Source of the DNA: Nemopilema nomurai
Lineage: Eukaryota; Cnidaria; Scyphozoa; Rhizostomeae; Rhizostomatidae
Direction: 5' to 3'
Length of the DNA stretch: 64,000 nt
Assembly (NCBI GenBank): GCA_003864495.1
Contig: ML133456.1
Location: 621,255-685,254, forward strand
Shown here: piece after piece, positions 1 to 13,935 of the stretch
How positions within the stretch are numbered: the first letter of the stretch is position 1
Layout: every line of letters begins with the position of its first letter
Notes under the pieces: model-generated
Told to the model about the DNA's origin: nothing
Seen by the model: the letters and a program-made list of their open reading frames with translations, nothing else
The model's database searches: none
Program-made: the position numbers and the translations under genes

Positions 1-637
1 TCTCGGTACCTCAAATAAATCTTCTATTTAACCTGATTTTGTATTTTAATGATCGTTTTGTTGACGAAAGTTCATGTTCTTTAAAAATTGTATAAGAAAT
101 TTTAGAAACATACGCTATAAAAAATTTATGCAAAGAAAAAAGCTTTTATTTAATAATTTTTTTTAGCAATTTATTTATTTACGCACACTGCTCCGTTATG
201 CTACTATAGCTGCCTCTTTATTTTGTCAGCTTTTGGTCATTCTCCGATGCTTGCATGTGTAGGACGAGAAAGGATTCCAATGTTCTGTGCTATTTTGAAA
301 TTTTGCAGCATCATGGCCGCAATGACACAAATATTAAAAAGGAGCAAAAAAGCACTTATCGAGAAAGACAGTAAAATGTCAAGAAGTGGTTCATAGCAGA
401 GGAGGTTATACAAGTGACAATAAAGGGACAACTCAGGGCAGTACCAGAAGCCCTAAGGGAAGGACGCAAAGTTGGTCCCAAAGTGTTTTACACTTAGCAT
501 TACCGAGGTTTATCCGCTCAAAGCCAGGCTGAAAGCAACTTCGACGTTGAAAATTGCGCACGGAAATGTCCAATTAGCAGACCGATTACCAATTTGCCCT
601 CCCTCCTTGCAAAAAACCATGCCATTCACAGATCTGA

Positions 638-662
638 ATATATGTATATATATATATATATG
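638..662. repeat. TA dinucleotide microsatellite
   Basis: Alternating T and A with one G interruption. Apparent open frames through it are chance products of the repeat. Confidence 0.9.
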
Positions 663-763
663 AGCAGCAAGCTGGAGTTCGATTCCGACCAAGAGTGGTT
701 CGATACAATTGGGTAGCACCCTTGTGGAAAGAATTTTCCTCCTGTCAGCATTTGCCTTGTGAT

Positions 764-776
764 TATATATATATAT
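764..776. repeat. Short TA microsatellite
   Basis: A short alternating TA run, one of three within 350 bp (with 638-662 and 931-969). Confidence 0.8.
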
Positions 777-928
777 GTAATATACCAGACTGCGTTGTCC
801 ATTCTGACTTAACAGTGCTCGATGTGAAGAAGAACAGAGCAATAGATATAATAGAAGATATGCTAGAAATGAGACATGTTCTCTGTTACTCCGATTTTCG
901 TGCTTGAGCACTCATCAGACAGGTCTGA

Positions 929-930
<2 letters not shown>

Positions 931-969
<39 letters not shown>
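931..969. repeat. TA dinucleotide microsatellite
   Basis: About 19 uninterrupted AT units, the longest TA run in the window. Confidence 0.95.
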
Positions 970-971
<2 letters not shown>

Positions 972-3900
972 TGAGCAATAACGTATCTATTTGTGCTTAT
1001 CGACCATCTTCGTTTCATCGACAAAACAAGCACTTTTTGTTGTTATTTTCATTTCATTAATCTCTTCTCTACTCTTTCCCCAATATTGGCTCAAATAAAT
1101 TCAAACTATATTTCACCTGGTTTTTACAATTGAATAAGTTATAGTTCTAATTACGCATGTGTTTGGCGCAAGTGACGTTGAAGTTAGAACAGGCCCTCTC
1201 TGTAGCCCGTGCCTTTGCAACCGACATTACTTGACATTTTGGCCACTGGAAGCGCAATGGGGTATAAGTTAACTTTTATGGCCAAGATTCTCGTTCTTTC
1301 TTTTCATCGAAGTGTGCATACTCTTATAGCTTCAGTCAGTCAGTCATCACTTGCGAATCTATGGAGCTTTCCAGCCTTTTAGGCCGTGTCTATAATCTCA
1401 TTTCATGTACCAAAATTGGGCTAAAATTGGAGCAGGGGAAATCGGCACAAATTTCAGGAGCTCTTGTTGCACTGTTTTTCTTCACTGGTTTTATGTGAAC
1501 GCCGTGCCGAAGGCTTAAAACATGCTGAAATTTCCCATATGGTCGAGTGATGTATTGGCATTGGTCAGGGATAAAAGCATCGAAAGCTATTAAAGAGTTA
1601 TTCAATTAACCACAACGCCACAACGATCATTGCAATTAAATAATAATCAAATCAAACTATAAATCATAGGCTTTAGAAGCTGAATTAAATGAAAATAGCC
1701 CACGCGTCGCTAAAAGGCATGGGACATACCCTTTCAGAAACTTTTAAAGAAAAGTCTCCTGAAAATGATTTCGAAGACGGGAAATGTGCTTTGCTAGGAG
1801 TGAAAGTGCAAAGTAAAGTGAGTAGCCAACTAATGTTTGGTCACCTGAAATGTAACCAAAAAGGAACTGAAGAGGCGTTCGAATACTGGAATGAAGTATC
1901 GTAATTATGACTTTTCTAGTCCTATTAATGGCCTTAATCTGATTTAAACTTTTTCCCATCGACCCAAAGGTTTGCTGCTTAGAGGGAATTTAGTCGTGCC
2001 CTATCAAATAGATCATTGTTTGCCATTTATTTCTTGTCACAATGTTCTTTATAAACTTGCGTTGCCACAAAAACGACAGGAATTTGAACTTTTGCCTAAA
2101 GCCACAAGCGAAACAATGCCAGTATTGCAATCTCCATCATTCAAAAAGCACTTCAATCACAATATCAAAAGCAAAATTCCAACCTATACATTGCACATCA
2201 AAGGTCCCTTATACGGAGATGAAAGGGGATTGTGCCTCGTTTTTTGCACCCTAGTGCATAGGGATCGATATATTTCATCTATGTGACCCTGACCTGTAGA
2301 AGATAGTGACGGGTACTTCTGAGCAAGTCCTTTGATCCAACCAAGTCGTGCTAAATACCCTAGGTAAACAGCAGCGATCTCTCTTGGTAACTGATACATG
2401 GCCAGAGCCTCATTTGTATCCAACGGCTCTTCATAAAAAGCGTTCCGAACAGCAAAGTACAACAGATTTTAAAGGTGGCCAATAAGTGGGCACTATGTTT
2501 GATGTCTCTAATTTCAAAAAGCTGCCACCATGGCAAAAGAAAGCTGTCGGGTTCATTGATAAATTAGCAGGAATTGGCGCAGAACTGTTTGATTGACCAG
2601 GCGGCACACACCTGGCTAATCACGTTGAGCTCATTGCCCAAGATTAGATGAAAAGGTTCAAGCTATATAGCATGTCTCAAAGAGCAGCTTTCGTTTTTTA
2701 AATGATTTCCATTCCCAGGTTTCCAAGAACGGTTTTTTAATGTACTGAAAGTCAATCAATTTCACTATCATCACTGCAAAAAAATAAATGCAGACTGGTG
2801 TAATGGAAATCGAAACCAAGAAGAATATAATAAAAAAACTGAAAAAGTACAAGGGAATCGAACCTGATTTCGACGCTTCATCGGAGCTGTTACGCCAATG
2901 TAGCTGGCAGATAGCCACGGCCTACGGCCTAAAATGTGACGCAAAATATTGAATAAATATCACAGATAAGTAAGCTGTGTTTTCAAGCAACACGCGAAAG
3001 CACATGAATGAGATTTGAAAAGTATTGATGTAATTGTTTAACAACAATAATGCATTTAGGCAGGTTTTACTTTGTGCAGATAACCTCGTTTACAATCGGC
3101 AAACAGCTTAAGAATTCGAAGCGAGTCTGTCTGATAGTCCAACTTAGACAATTGCCACAACAACACAGTTTCTGTTGATAACAGAAACAGTTGCCTGGTC
3201 GCAGACAAGAAATTTTGGAATCAAATTTTTTAGATAAAATTCGCCCATAATAAAGAGTGGCCTTCTAGTTTCCATTTTGCTTTTATCATTTGACGATTCT
3301 TGCTTTTATTGAAAAATGATATGCGATTTACAAAAAACCCAAGTTGAACAATACGAAAGTAGATCAAAACTTCATAAGAAAATTGTTGCAAAGACTTTTC
3401 AAGCTTTCTACTTCTTAAAATACTCTCACCTTCTTCACAAATTTGAAAGGTGGGTTAGAATTTATTTCAATTTCAAGCATACAATCGAAGGCTAGGATAA
3501 CCATGCAAATAATAAGAGATTCCTCCCTGTTAAAACTGGCTCATTTCAAGCAAATGCATTAATATGCATTGATTTGAAATGAGTGAATCCATCAACAGCT
3601 AATACTTAGTTAATAGTTAGAAATCCAAGGAAAATGACAATTTTATGTAAACAGCAAAAACAACGTCCTGATTATTAATCTAATATCTCTTGCTGCGATT
3701 GGAAATGAATCATCGAGAAAACAATTGATGATGAAAAAGGTTGTAAAATAATGAATGATGACATTTGCAGAATGAATGAAAAAGTAAGAAAATAGCGCGA
3801 GAAAAGCGAGTATAAACGATGTACACAAGTCACTTCAGTCCATCTGCTAGGGTATGATTTATGGTCTTTAGTTTGCATTTTGCTTAGGGAAAACAAGATT

Positions 3901-6900
3901 TCTTTCTAATTCAATGCTTCCGATTTCGCACATGTTCCTTCATTCATAGAAAAGCGAGATCTCTCTTGCCATTTTTTCTTCCTCTTGTCTCATTACAATT
4001 CACAGGATATTTTAGACAAAATACATCCCGAATACATTCACCGAGGCTTATTTTTGCAAGTCAAAACTTTAGATGGTCGTCTTAGATGCATTGAAATTCT
4101 GCAAGATACTGTTTCCTTTATTTGATCACAGTTACAAGATCGATTCAATGGGAGAGCAGATTTCTTAAAGCTTTATTTTCCAACACATTTGTTCTGATCG
4201 AATGACGAGGCGAAAAAAATAACAACAGTTCTTGTAACGAAATGAAAACAGCATTACTTCAAACGGGGTCGGCCACGGTTTTCAGAAGTCATATTATATA
4301 GCGAAAACAATTGGCTTAAAAACCTTGAAATTTCATTCATTCTCTTTGATGAAATTTAATCCATCTCTGGACAAACCTGTAAAATTGTCAGAGATGATTT
4401 CAAATAGCATAAGATATAAGATACGTTTTCCCAGACTGTAAATTCAGAAAGGACAATTTTATGGACGATGCCATTGAAGCTTTCGCTTCCCGAACTTCGA
4501 TATCATCTTTCCAAAGCCCGGGCCTATTCATTCGGTATACCAAAGTCTCAAAGCAACTCCCATGCAATTTTCGCCTGCTTAAATTTGAGTATTCTGAAAG
4601 ATTTTTTGATATTGATGATTTGAAACATCTATTTTATTGACTGCATGGTCTCCTTGTGTTTCAAATGGCAAATTGAAAAATATCCCTTATGCAGTATGGC
4701 TTTATACTGGCTACTTCGAGAGATACAGCAACGTTTTTTACATCCTTTGCGAACAGATTTCTTCCGGTTTAATATACCAGGCAAACAATATATCATTGCG
4801 AGTCTTTCAGGATAAGGATGATCAGTAAAGTCTTGCTGTGTCTCAAACGGTTTTTCGTTTAGAAATGAAGACTCATTTTCACATGCTTTTTATTACGCAA
4901 ATTACACCTTACATATTGAATATCCCCAGATGGCCCATCTGTCTTTCGCCTCTTCATCATAAAGAATTCTCATTTATGTCGAGGATGCCTTATGAATACC
5001 TTCTACTGTTTTTCAGCACAAATTTAATGATGTTTCCTGCAACCAATTACCCTGGGTACCAGACTCGTGTAGCAACCACTAGACAAGGACTCGTTTCTAC
5101 AAAGCTAGATGTACTAACGGGATTGAGTAGAAACGTCAATTTCGATATTCAAAAGTGACGTTGGGAGACGTCGGCCTCTGGTGAATTTATAATCTTCAAC
5201 TTTGCCAAGGCAAAACCTGTGAAACACTAACGGCATAACTTTTCTATTGCTTCTGATGAAAGTATTTAAGTGAAATTATGCTCACTTTGCAACAAGCTCA
5301 CGTTATTGTGTCGAAACAGGAAATTTTATGTCTTATAAACAAGTAAATTTAGAAAACTAATAATGCTAGTCCAAAGATCATAAGCCACTTTTATCTTATA
5401 AGCCAATCACTTGAAACCCAAATATGAAGTGGGCTTCTGTGCACTCTGCTGGAAATCCCCATTAATCTTGCCTGTTTCAGCATCCTTTTACCTAGAAAGC
5501 ATTTGCAGCTTAACTTTGAGACTTTCTCGGCCAAGACACGAGTGAATTTTCTCCTGAAACGTGCCTCGAAGTTGATTCATTTCAAAGTTCAAGGCGAAGT
5601 CAGAAAGAGGTTTTTTTTAGAGCGAGGTTAAAAATGGGTGCGAGGCTGAAATGGGTTATTCTTCATCTAAATAGCTAGCAAAGCAAACCTTACATCAGGG
5701 AAGGATTGTAAAATTATCTGTTTTGCAAGGCTGCGATGGTCCCTGTAAATTTGGTAAACCAAGGCATGCAACGTGTCAGTGAGAACAAAATTCAATTCAT
5801 AGTATCTGGCATTTCTCAATGTTTGGTTCACACGAGAACATTAACATTTTTAGAAAATCACCAGCCGTCATGAATTTACTACCATACAAAACATCAATTT
5901 GCAGACTACAGCTGTCTTGACTGGGCAGAAATCTCTCCGTTCAAACAGGAACGAGAAGGTCAAAAACCAGGGGAACATTAATAGACGACTTTCATCGAAA
6001 ATGCACTCTCTGGCTGGTGAGTGAAATTCATTTAATAAATGTTCGTTCTCTAATTTCTTGCAGCAATTCTAGAATCTTTTATATAACATTTCAAAAGAGA
6101 CGATTCTTTTTCATTAGAGCCGATCTCCATCATCCAAAATACTGATCCACTTCAATCGCGCATGAGAATATCTGAAAAATATTTGGTTTTGACATTGCGT
6201 TCCCATGAAAGCAATGTTGATGCCCTGGAAGCAGAGAATTGCTCAAGATCCTTGCTTTGCAACTGAAGGGTCTTCTGCGCGATTGAAGTGCGCAGTGCCT
6301 TGTTTACACTTTTCACTGGCCAAGTGAAGACAATAATAGATTATGATTGAAGGTTTGTACGTTTTAGATATGTCCGTATATTGTCTATAAGCTTCATTTA
6401 TTGTCTACCTGGATTGTATTACATTGTATCGTATTGTATTGCATTGTAAACTGCTGTTTCAATTCTGCAATACGCGTGATCATATCATAAATGTACCAAC
6501 CTTCCTGCTACACCAACCCATAAACACATTTTTACGATATGCGTACGATGACACAAAATGGACTAAACAATGTCAAAATCAAAACAGTGTCAATTGATCG
6601 TTTGAGTGTTAAGATAAGCTTCCTTTCATTCAGATTTCAACTGCGAATTACTTTTCCCAATTTTCAACTTCAAGTCTTTAATGCCTAGAAGAAAGGTACC
6701 AATAATCTGTGCACGTTGCAGCAATCTGACTTCTTATGAATGAAGCCAAGGGTGATAGGCAAGGGCAATGTCTTGACCTCAGAGACCTGAGCCGCTCCAT
6801 ACTAGGTGAAAGGAAGTTCCTGTTTGAATTTACTATTGTTCTTGGCATAACAAAAACACAGTTGACAAATCGATCCCACACTCCTCTAAACAGTAACGAT

Positions 6901-9049
6901 AGCAATGTTTGTTAGCGTGGTCGTCACTGCTATTCAAGCTGAGCACAATGCAGAGCAAAAGACTACAAAACGTCCTAACACGAATTGTGACGTTTGTTTG
7001 TTAAAGGAAAGTAGAGTCTTGGTCTGGAAACCTCGTAAAATCACAACAGGGACAGAGGTGAACCCGAGTCAACAACGCCCAATCAGTTTAGCAAATGTTT
7101 TTGTCTCTTAAACTGATGACACTATCATAGCCTAGGCTCAGCTGTTCATCCACAAACAAGAAATGCCAATGTTTTCCTTCCTTTTCCTGATTTCTCAAAG
7201 AGATTAACTAGACATCTCTGATTACATTGTAGGGTCCGAGGAATTCTCACAGATAAACGTTCTTAGTTCAAACAAGGAGGATAACGAGGGGAAGCGATTC
7301 AGTATCTTCGTCGGTAAAACAAATCTGAATGACAGTTTCAGGCGATTGAGTTCTAGAGTTGAGAATGAATTAACACCGGTCGATGTAATTGAATAGCATC
7401 TACTTCTAAATCAGATCTGCATCTTGAACGTTCAATAAAAAAGTTACTGGCTATATAAGCTCTCGAAATCATCTCGACATCTGTAGTAAACATTTGTGAA
7501 CATCCATTTGATTCTAAATTACCGATTTACTGGCAAATTATAAATATGAGCGGAATAGGAGCAAAACCGAGTTACCTTCACCTCTACTGTTAGGAAAGCA
7601 GTCACATGCAAAAAATACTGGAAGTTAGGGTATCGAGTAACGGTAAATAGCGGTTCTCTCCGGGGAGTTTGTCTGTTTTCATGTGGTAAGTTTGTTTCCA
7701 TATGTGATCAGACATCAATAGCGAGGTTATAGCATCATGTGTGCAATTTGCTTAACAGCCAATCAGATTGGCGAAGCTATCACAATGACTTTAAAGGCTT
7801 TTGATTCTGTCAGCTTCAAACATACATGATTAATTTTTTCTTGTAGATGATGTTCTTATCTTGGATGTAATTAATAATATAGGACGTAATTTACTACTGG
7901 AGTAAAAGGGCTACTTGCTTCCAACTTACTCACCTAGATAATTTTCTTACCGTCTTACTCACCAGCTGTTGATTCGAAAACAACAGTTTGTTCTCCCTTT
8001 TCTTTCTTTGTGCCAGTTTTCTAAAATGCCAGTAGGCGAAGTGTGCATTTTGCAAACTGAGGGCCGCCATGTTTTTAAATCGCGAAAACGAGGCTTGTGA
8101 CGTAATCGAGGCTGATGTACAAACTGGATGGATGCCACTCGCAATTTTCGCCTGAAGTAGAAAGGCCTGGACAATAACAACTGAGGGAAGACATTTTAAA
8201 TTAGGAAGCTATAGGACAAATATTTCTGCTCATTTCTGCTAATCTTATTTCAAATTTATTTCAATTTCTAGATGCATGGTCATGGCATCATCTCCTTCTT
8301 TGAACTTCTCATTGAATTTCTAGAAAAACCCTAAAGGCGTTTAGACAAGCAATATTTGAAAGCCAAGCGAGTGGGAAGCAACTTGCTGAGATTAAAGAAG
8401 GAAACAATGCAACGTCTGTTACGTCATCAAGAGAAATTTCCACCTCATAAAGTCTGCCGAAGCTGTTGCAGTGTTTGATTGGACTGCGATTTCCGGATTA
8501 AGCACTCTGATTTTCTTCGGCGCCGACTTTGTCTTTGTTTTTATTTGTTCTTCATTTCCTGCCAAGTTTGCCTAATGGCGACACATGCACGAGTCCCTAC
8601 AAATTCGCTTCAACTGGAAAGGGTTTTGTCGTCATAACCGTGGTCTGGCTTGTTTAACTTATACCGAAACAAGAAGGTGAGAGAAATATTGAATTCCCAC
8701 GAATTCTGGCACGAGAGCATTAAACAGACACTAGTTTCGACACCATAATAATAATGACCATGGATAAGATCATAGGAAGTGTCTCTAATACTAGGATTGG
8801 TATAAGGATTGCCTGTTTACCTTTGGAACACCAATGGCTAAAGTGATATCTCCCGCCTGCAGCTATATCCAAACCACTCACTTCATCTTCAAACGCAAGA
8901 GAGTAAGACGCTATGGCCATAATGTAGACATCTGAAGTGATGGCAGACTAGATGAAACCCAGATGAAAGCAATGGGGATGCAAAACTAAGGGCCCACTGA
9001 ATGCAAAACTATTACTTGTTAAAGAGGCAGAGCTATTTAACTTTTGTAT

Positions 9050-9062
9050 CCCCCCCCCCCCC
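9050..9062. repeat. Poly-C tract
   Basis: Thirteen consecutive C. Similar C or G homopolymers occur at 20,486, 34,985 and 58,814. The length of such runs is often unreliable in assemblies. Confidence 0.9.
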
Positions 9063-10155
9063 TCCTTTACGTAGACAAGGGCAAAAGTTAGAACTGGGAT
9101 AAGGTCGTCAAGAAGCTTTGTACTTTAGCGATAGGATCAAACAGCAACAAGTAATGGATAGAAAAGATTTTTCTGAATATATAATCCTAAATGCCACAGC
9201 AACTGCAGGTAATACTTGGTCTACGAATTTCTTCCTTTTCAAAATTGGACCATTGGATACACTTCATTGACACCAAACCAAGTCAATCAAAAGTAATAGA
9301 GGGCTAAAGTAAAATTTCAAGGCGCTGAAATTCAAGCATCTGAATGAATGGAGCACATTTTACATTTAGGACTTGCACCACCCCATGGGTCCGTGGTAAA
9401 AGATAGGATGCTAAAAACTGCATCATTGCCAATAAGAGGATACAAGACGCATCGGTCTTTTGAAAACTCAAGCATGCAAAGGAAACCAAGTCTCTATTAG
9501 CCTAGATCAGCCACTTTTTAATGCCCCAAAAGCGTTTGCATTAAACGAAAATTCGGAGATTTAAAGATTTAAGCCCACACTGAAGTTTTAATATGGATCC
9601 GTAATTAGTAGCGGATTTAGGCATCTGTAATTTCGTTGGAGAATGTCAGGTCAGCAAAGAATAGACTTGATATGTTCTCTTTCTAACTCTTCATTCTATT
9701 TCTGTAATTCTCTACAAAACTCCGACAACACAACAAAAACTTCTAATAATCTGCCCAGAAAGAAGCGCTTCTACATATTAACAATTATTACTAAATTCAA
9801 TGATCCATGATAAGCAATATTGTACACCATGCCAAAAGGCTTTAATCTGTGAAAATAAAGCAACGTATTTAAAAGACTTGAGACCCGATGCCGGCCCAGA
9901 AAGAGTCATATTTGCTCGAATGAAATTCAAATTTTCAACTGTGCAGCCTAATTAATTCGCACTTGGACCCCTTAGCTGACGCAAGCAATACAAGATTCTA
10001 CTGTTGCATGTGATATCAAAATTTAATCGCTAAATCCTTGTTCAAAGCCAAATGACACAGTGAAATTTTGTCGAATGTGGGGCAGAAAAACTAGGGAGTG
10101 GATGACGATTGGGGCTTAGGTTGCTTCGAGTCATTTTCTCAATTGTTTGGTGCAA

Positions 10156-10191
10156 TGATTGGGGTACTGATTGGGGTACTGATTGGGGTAC
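10156..10191. repeat. 12-bp tandem repeat, three copies
   Basis: Three exact copies of TGATTGGGGTAC, ending about 285 bp before the first base with a visible partner in the right arm. Confidence 0.9.
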
Positions 10192-11517
10192 ACGCCAAAC
10201 ACGACGTAATCATAATCATTTCTGAACATCTAAGTGAGCTAATAACATCTACTTCATGTTAAATCATTAAATTAGGTCTGTAATATGGATCATTAAATAC
10301 ATACGCTAAATTATATATTACTCTTGTCATCGAGACATACAAAGGCATATGGGTATACACGGTATACTGACGATAAATATGTTAAATACATGTTCTATAA
10401 AGTTTCAAACGCGAGTTTCTACAATAATACAATTTTCGGACTGACCCAGGGTGTTGAAGTGCAGCCAAGAAAATATCAAAAGAAGAAAGCAAGCAAACAT
10501 GTCTTGCAACAACGGGCATGAGTAATGCAAGAGACCAGACAACCCCATGCTGAGAGACTAACGAGAAAATTGGCCTACAGGATTTGGCCAATGAGAAGGG
10601 CAGTTCCGTCGACATCAAGGTGCGATAGTCTGCAAATCGCGCTTTGAAGCGACAAAATTTAGAAAAAACAAGCCTCATCTTGCACCGTAAAAATTATATT
10701 TAGACAGTCTACTGTCGAAGTAATCAATCCCCTCGCCAAATCATAAAACATAGTTGTTCAATGGTACGTATCCTGCTGAGGTGATTCTGCACACCATTGA
10801 AAAGATGAAATAGCACTCAAGACAAGATATTTCCTCGGTTAGAGGAAAAGGATCTTACTCGAGAAGGAATTTCCATAAATCCTATTGCTATGCCACAATG
10901 GCCTGTGAAAGGGAAGTATGCACTTCTGGGGAAAAAGAATTCTCGGAATTTCAAACTCCCTGCCTTCACCACAAACTCTCTGCCTTCACCACAAACAAAA
11001 AATGATATCAAATCAGCAATACATAGACTAAAGAAATCAGCTTGGTTCAAGAAAGATATGTAATGGCTGTCAAGCAACTCTTAACAAAATTAAAGGATGT
11101 GAAGGATATCTGAAGTTTCAAGCCTGGACAGTTTTATCCTTGAAAGCATTTCTATCATCACTTTGGTGCGAAAGTTTTGGTCGGTTGAACTGTAAACAAT
11201 AATCTGTTTGATGATATTTTGATCACACACAACCGAATTTTACATGGTGACTCAACAAAACAACGGGAGATACCTGGGTTCCGAAACAGGTGTTGAGTGG
11301 ACGAAGGTTAAGCAACTTTACATAAAATCTGTTGTAACTTTAATAAATAATGTTCATACTTGATACTCTGTGGATAGGTACCTCGATAACGTTTCATCTG
11401 CGAGTGTGTTCATTGCGGACGCGGCAGTACCTGTAAAGAATTCAATAACGAGGAGGAATCCCCAAACAGGCAATTGCATTTCTGTTTTGAAATCCTATCC
11501 GGCCTTCCCTCGATGCT

Positions 11518-12632
11518 CTATGAAACAACAAAACCATCGTGTGTCGTTACGAACGAGTCCTTCTTCCTGCAACCTCTTTTGAGGGAGCCCTCTTGAATAA
11601 CGATAGAATTTCCGTAAGTTTGAAATTTGTTTTGAGGAGCTGTTAAAACGAGTTCAAAGTCTTCTCCTTCCTTTCTATCGTCTTTAATGCTTCCCCATAT
11701 AAATATTTTATCGTCCACGCATGCAATGTTCGCGGAAAAAGGTCCTTTGGATTCCTTCGATCGGCTTTGAATGATTTTACATTTTCGTGTTTTCCCTGGA
11801 ATTTTCATGCACGGCGTCACTTGCCAATATACTCTGCAAGATGAAGGCTGGCTTTCGCAAGGATGCAAGTCGACCCTGAAAGGGCCTTTGGGTATCGATA
11901 CCCTTTGCATGTCCGTTCCTTCGATGTCTTCCCAACTGGTGATCGATAAACGTTTAAAATCCAAGCCTTTGAGCCCTTTCCTCCACGTGCCAGGTGATGG
12001 CCTTATTACTGCACCAGTCTTGGTGTTCGCTTCGAAAATGAACGCTGAAATCTGCTTTGTTCTGTTTATAAAGTTTTCCATCTCGTTAATAATTGATGCC
12101 CTCGACACAAATGCGAGCACTTGTTCACTTCTCTCGTCTTGGGTAGCCAGCCACACGCTCGCCCCAACCAAATGAATGAGATGCCGACCAACTTGGGCAA
12201 ATAAATATAATGCTCCTCTGATCCAGGCCTAATTTCACTCTAATTTGCTCGGCAAATCTACCAGCTTTCGCTTTCTCCTGTAGAAGTTTCTCCGTTGCCT
12301 GTTTCTGAAATTCAAATTCTGGAGCACGCCAACATTCCAATTCGTTGACACACCATGACCTGATACTCGTAACCTCTGGGCAGTCAAAGACAGGCCCGTT
12401 CAATTTAATGGTTTCTCCTCTTTTGTTTGGTGAAACAATGACGGGATTCGCGAATGTCCCATAGGGAACTGACTTGCTTCCGCTTCGCATAATTAAGTTT
12501 CAAGCATACATTATGGGTATTGAAGGGATAATTTCGTCATTGGAAACGGCGCCTTTGCATGTCCACAGGGGAATCGTAGTTGAACGAATGTGCCAGTTCT
12601 TGAAAAGACACTGTTGGCATCCAGTGTGAAAT
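11518..12632 (-). pseudogene. Decayed coding exon of unknown family, left-arm copy
   Basis: I do not recognise the protein. On the minus strand a probable exon begins just after a splice acceptor (polypyrimidine run ending TCTCGCAG, exon from 12,632). It reads through a Cys-rich stretch containing GCQQCLFKNW and ends in MYA followed by TGA near 12,500. The same frame resumes at once with an ATG at 12,490 and continues to about 12,150. There a 4-bp tandem duplication (GGCT, 12,145-12,152) shifts the frame, and the rest continues in the next frame to a stop at 11,518. Without the 4 bp the part from ATG 12,490 would be about 322 codons. It contains a charged helical stretch and a basic, Cys-containing C-terminal half; no signal peptide or membrane segment is clear. 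Its partner is 61,844-62,942. It could instead be two separate small exons. Confidence 0.5.
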
Positions 12633-13639
12633 CTGCGAGACGTTGGAGTAAATAAAATCAAAGTAAAAAAAGAGGGAGAGGTAACGACGTCAGTGAATTG
12701 TATCTGGGACAATGCTTATGAATCATGAAGTTTTTCAAATGAAGAACACGGTCTATGCCTAATTTCCTGTGAAAATTAAAACAAGTCCCCATCGACAAAG
12801 TTGGTAGAAATCAGGGCAGCATAAAGAGAGTGAAAACATTGATTGTTGATTGGGGAAGGTAAAATTGAAGTAAACTGTAAACAATCTTTAATTAAAAGTA
12901 ATCATTGTGACTTGAAGGGTTACAAAAAGGTCTCGAGTGACTTTTATTTGACTAACAATAGAAAGCAATTGAAGAAGATTTTCCCAAAACCTAAAGTATT
13001 TAATCGACTCGTTAATTTTGAGTTTCTCTCCAGTAGATCACAAAAGCTAGGGAGGGATATAAATCGTTTGATTTCAAGGCATCTAAAGGCTAGTCACTAT
13101 GGTGCATGAAATTTGATTTGTTTTCATAAGCAATCGGAAGCACTAAATATAGGATAAGAGTTATCCAGCATTATAAAAACAGGAAAAAAATTCAATAGAT
13201 GAGGGTAGTTTCCATGCGAAAAGGAAGTTTTAAAACACTGATTATTGAAATGAAATGTCGGTTGCGTAGGGAAGCATACAGTTCAGGATATAAGTGAATA
13301 ATTTCCAGAGTCTTTCGTGGCTTCGCACCACCCACTGATGATTCTATTAATCCTTTTCAAAAGCAACGCACGAATCGGTAACTTGGTTGTTGGGAAGGCC
13401 CTATGGAATCATCGAAGGAAAGGTTCTATAACAGAGTTGTCGTTGTATAGTTTAGCTTAAATGTTTTGGAGAAACACTCTTTATCTTAAAAGTGTAAACA
13501 AATAAATGGGGAATGTACAGGAGTTGCGATTGCTACTATCGAGAGGGCTGAAAACAGGATTACACCAAACTGAATTCTAAAACTTTATCGTGAATTTTGA
13601 ATTGAGAAATTGGTGAAACACTGGTGGTTCATCTTTTTG

Positions 13640-13935
13640 TACTATGATTGGCCTTTCTTTGAAATCCAATATTTTGTGCAATATTTTCTGCACAAACCAC
13701 ACCGTCTTTTACAAGTACCTATAGAGGCGATTCTATCCTGTAAAAACGGGGGAGGGCAGTGTACGGAGACAGTAAATTTAAAAAATAGATTCATGTGGCA
13801 GCCTAGAGAGAATGACAGGGCAATTCATACCAAAAGCTATGTATAAAGCATATTAAGAAACATTAAGAAATAACCTAAAACCATATTAGAAAAGTGGGGG
13901 AAAGGCCCTCCTAGCCCCCCTCCCTATACATGCCA
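13640..13935. other. Left-arm-specific block (about 0.3 kb)
   Basis: The equivalent right-arm position (about 60,725-60,765) has only about 40 bp of unrelated sequence. Flanks align on both sides. No TIR or gene is recognised; the right end of the block is C-rich. Confidence 0.5.

Larger units (their letters stand above)
1..10475. other. Gene-poor flank outside the visible inverted repeat
   Basis: I find no supportable gene here. Open frames are all under about 110 codons, lack recognisable motifs and often run through low-complexity sequence. The stretch holds TA microsatellites near 640, 765 and 931-969, a 13-base C run at 9,050, an ATTGTATTRC-like run near 6,415-6,450 and a 12-bp triplet repeat at 10,156. 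The motif ACCCTGGGTACCAGA at about 5,049 recurs, with variation, near 27,091 and 51,731. The partner of this flank, if there is one, would lie beyond base 64,000, so the true outer end of the inverted repeat cannot be placed. Confidence 0.6.

Noticed and set aside
510..911. 133-codon minus-strand open frame
   Set aside because: It runs through two TA microsatellites, has no motif and shows no sign of a conserved protein.
2184..2462. 92-codon minus-strand frame with protein-like composition
   Set aside because: No known motif, no splice context and no second copy, so coding could not be supported.
2845..2905. tRNA-like B box (GGTTCGATTCC) on the minus strand
   Set aside because: Only about three base pairs are possible in the T arm, and no anticodon or acceptor stem could be built around it.
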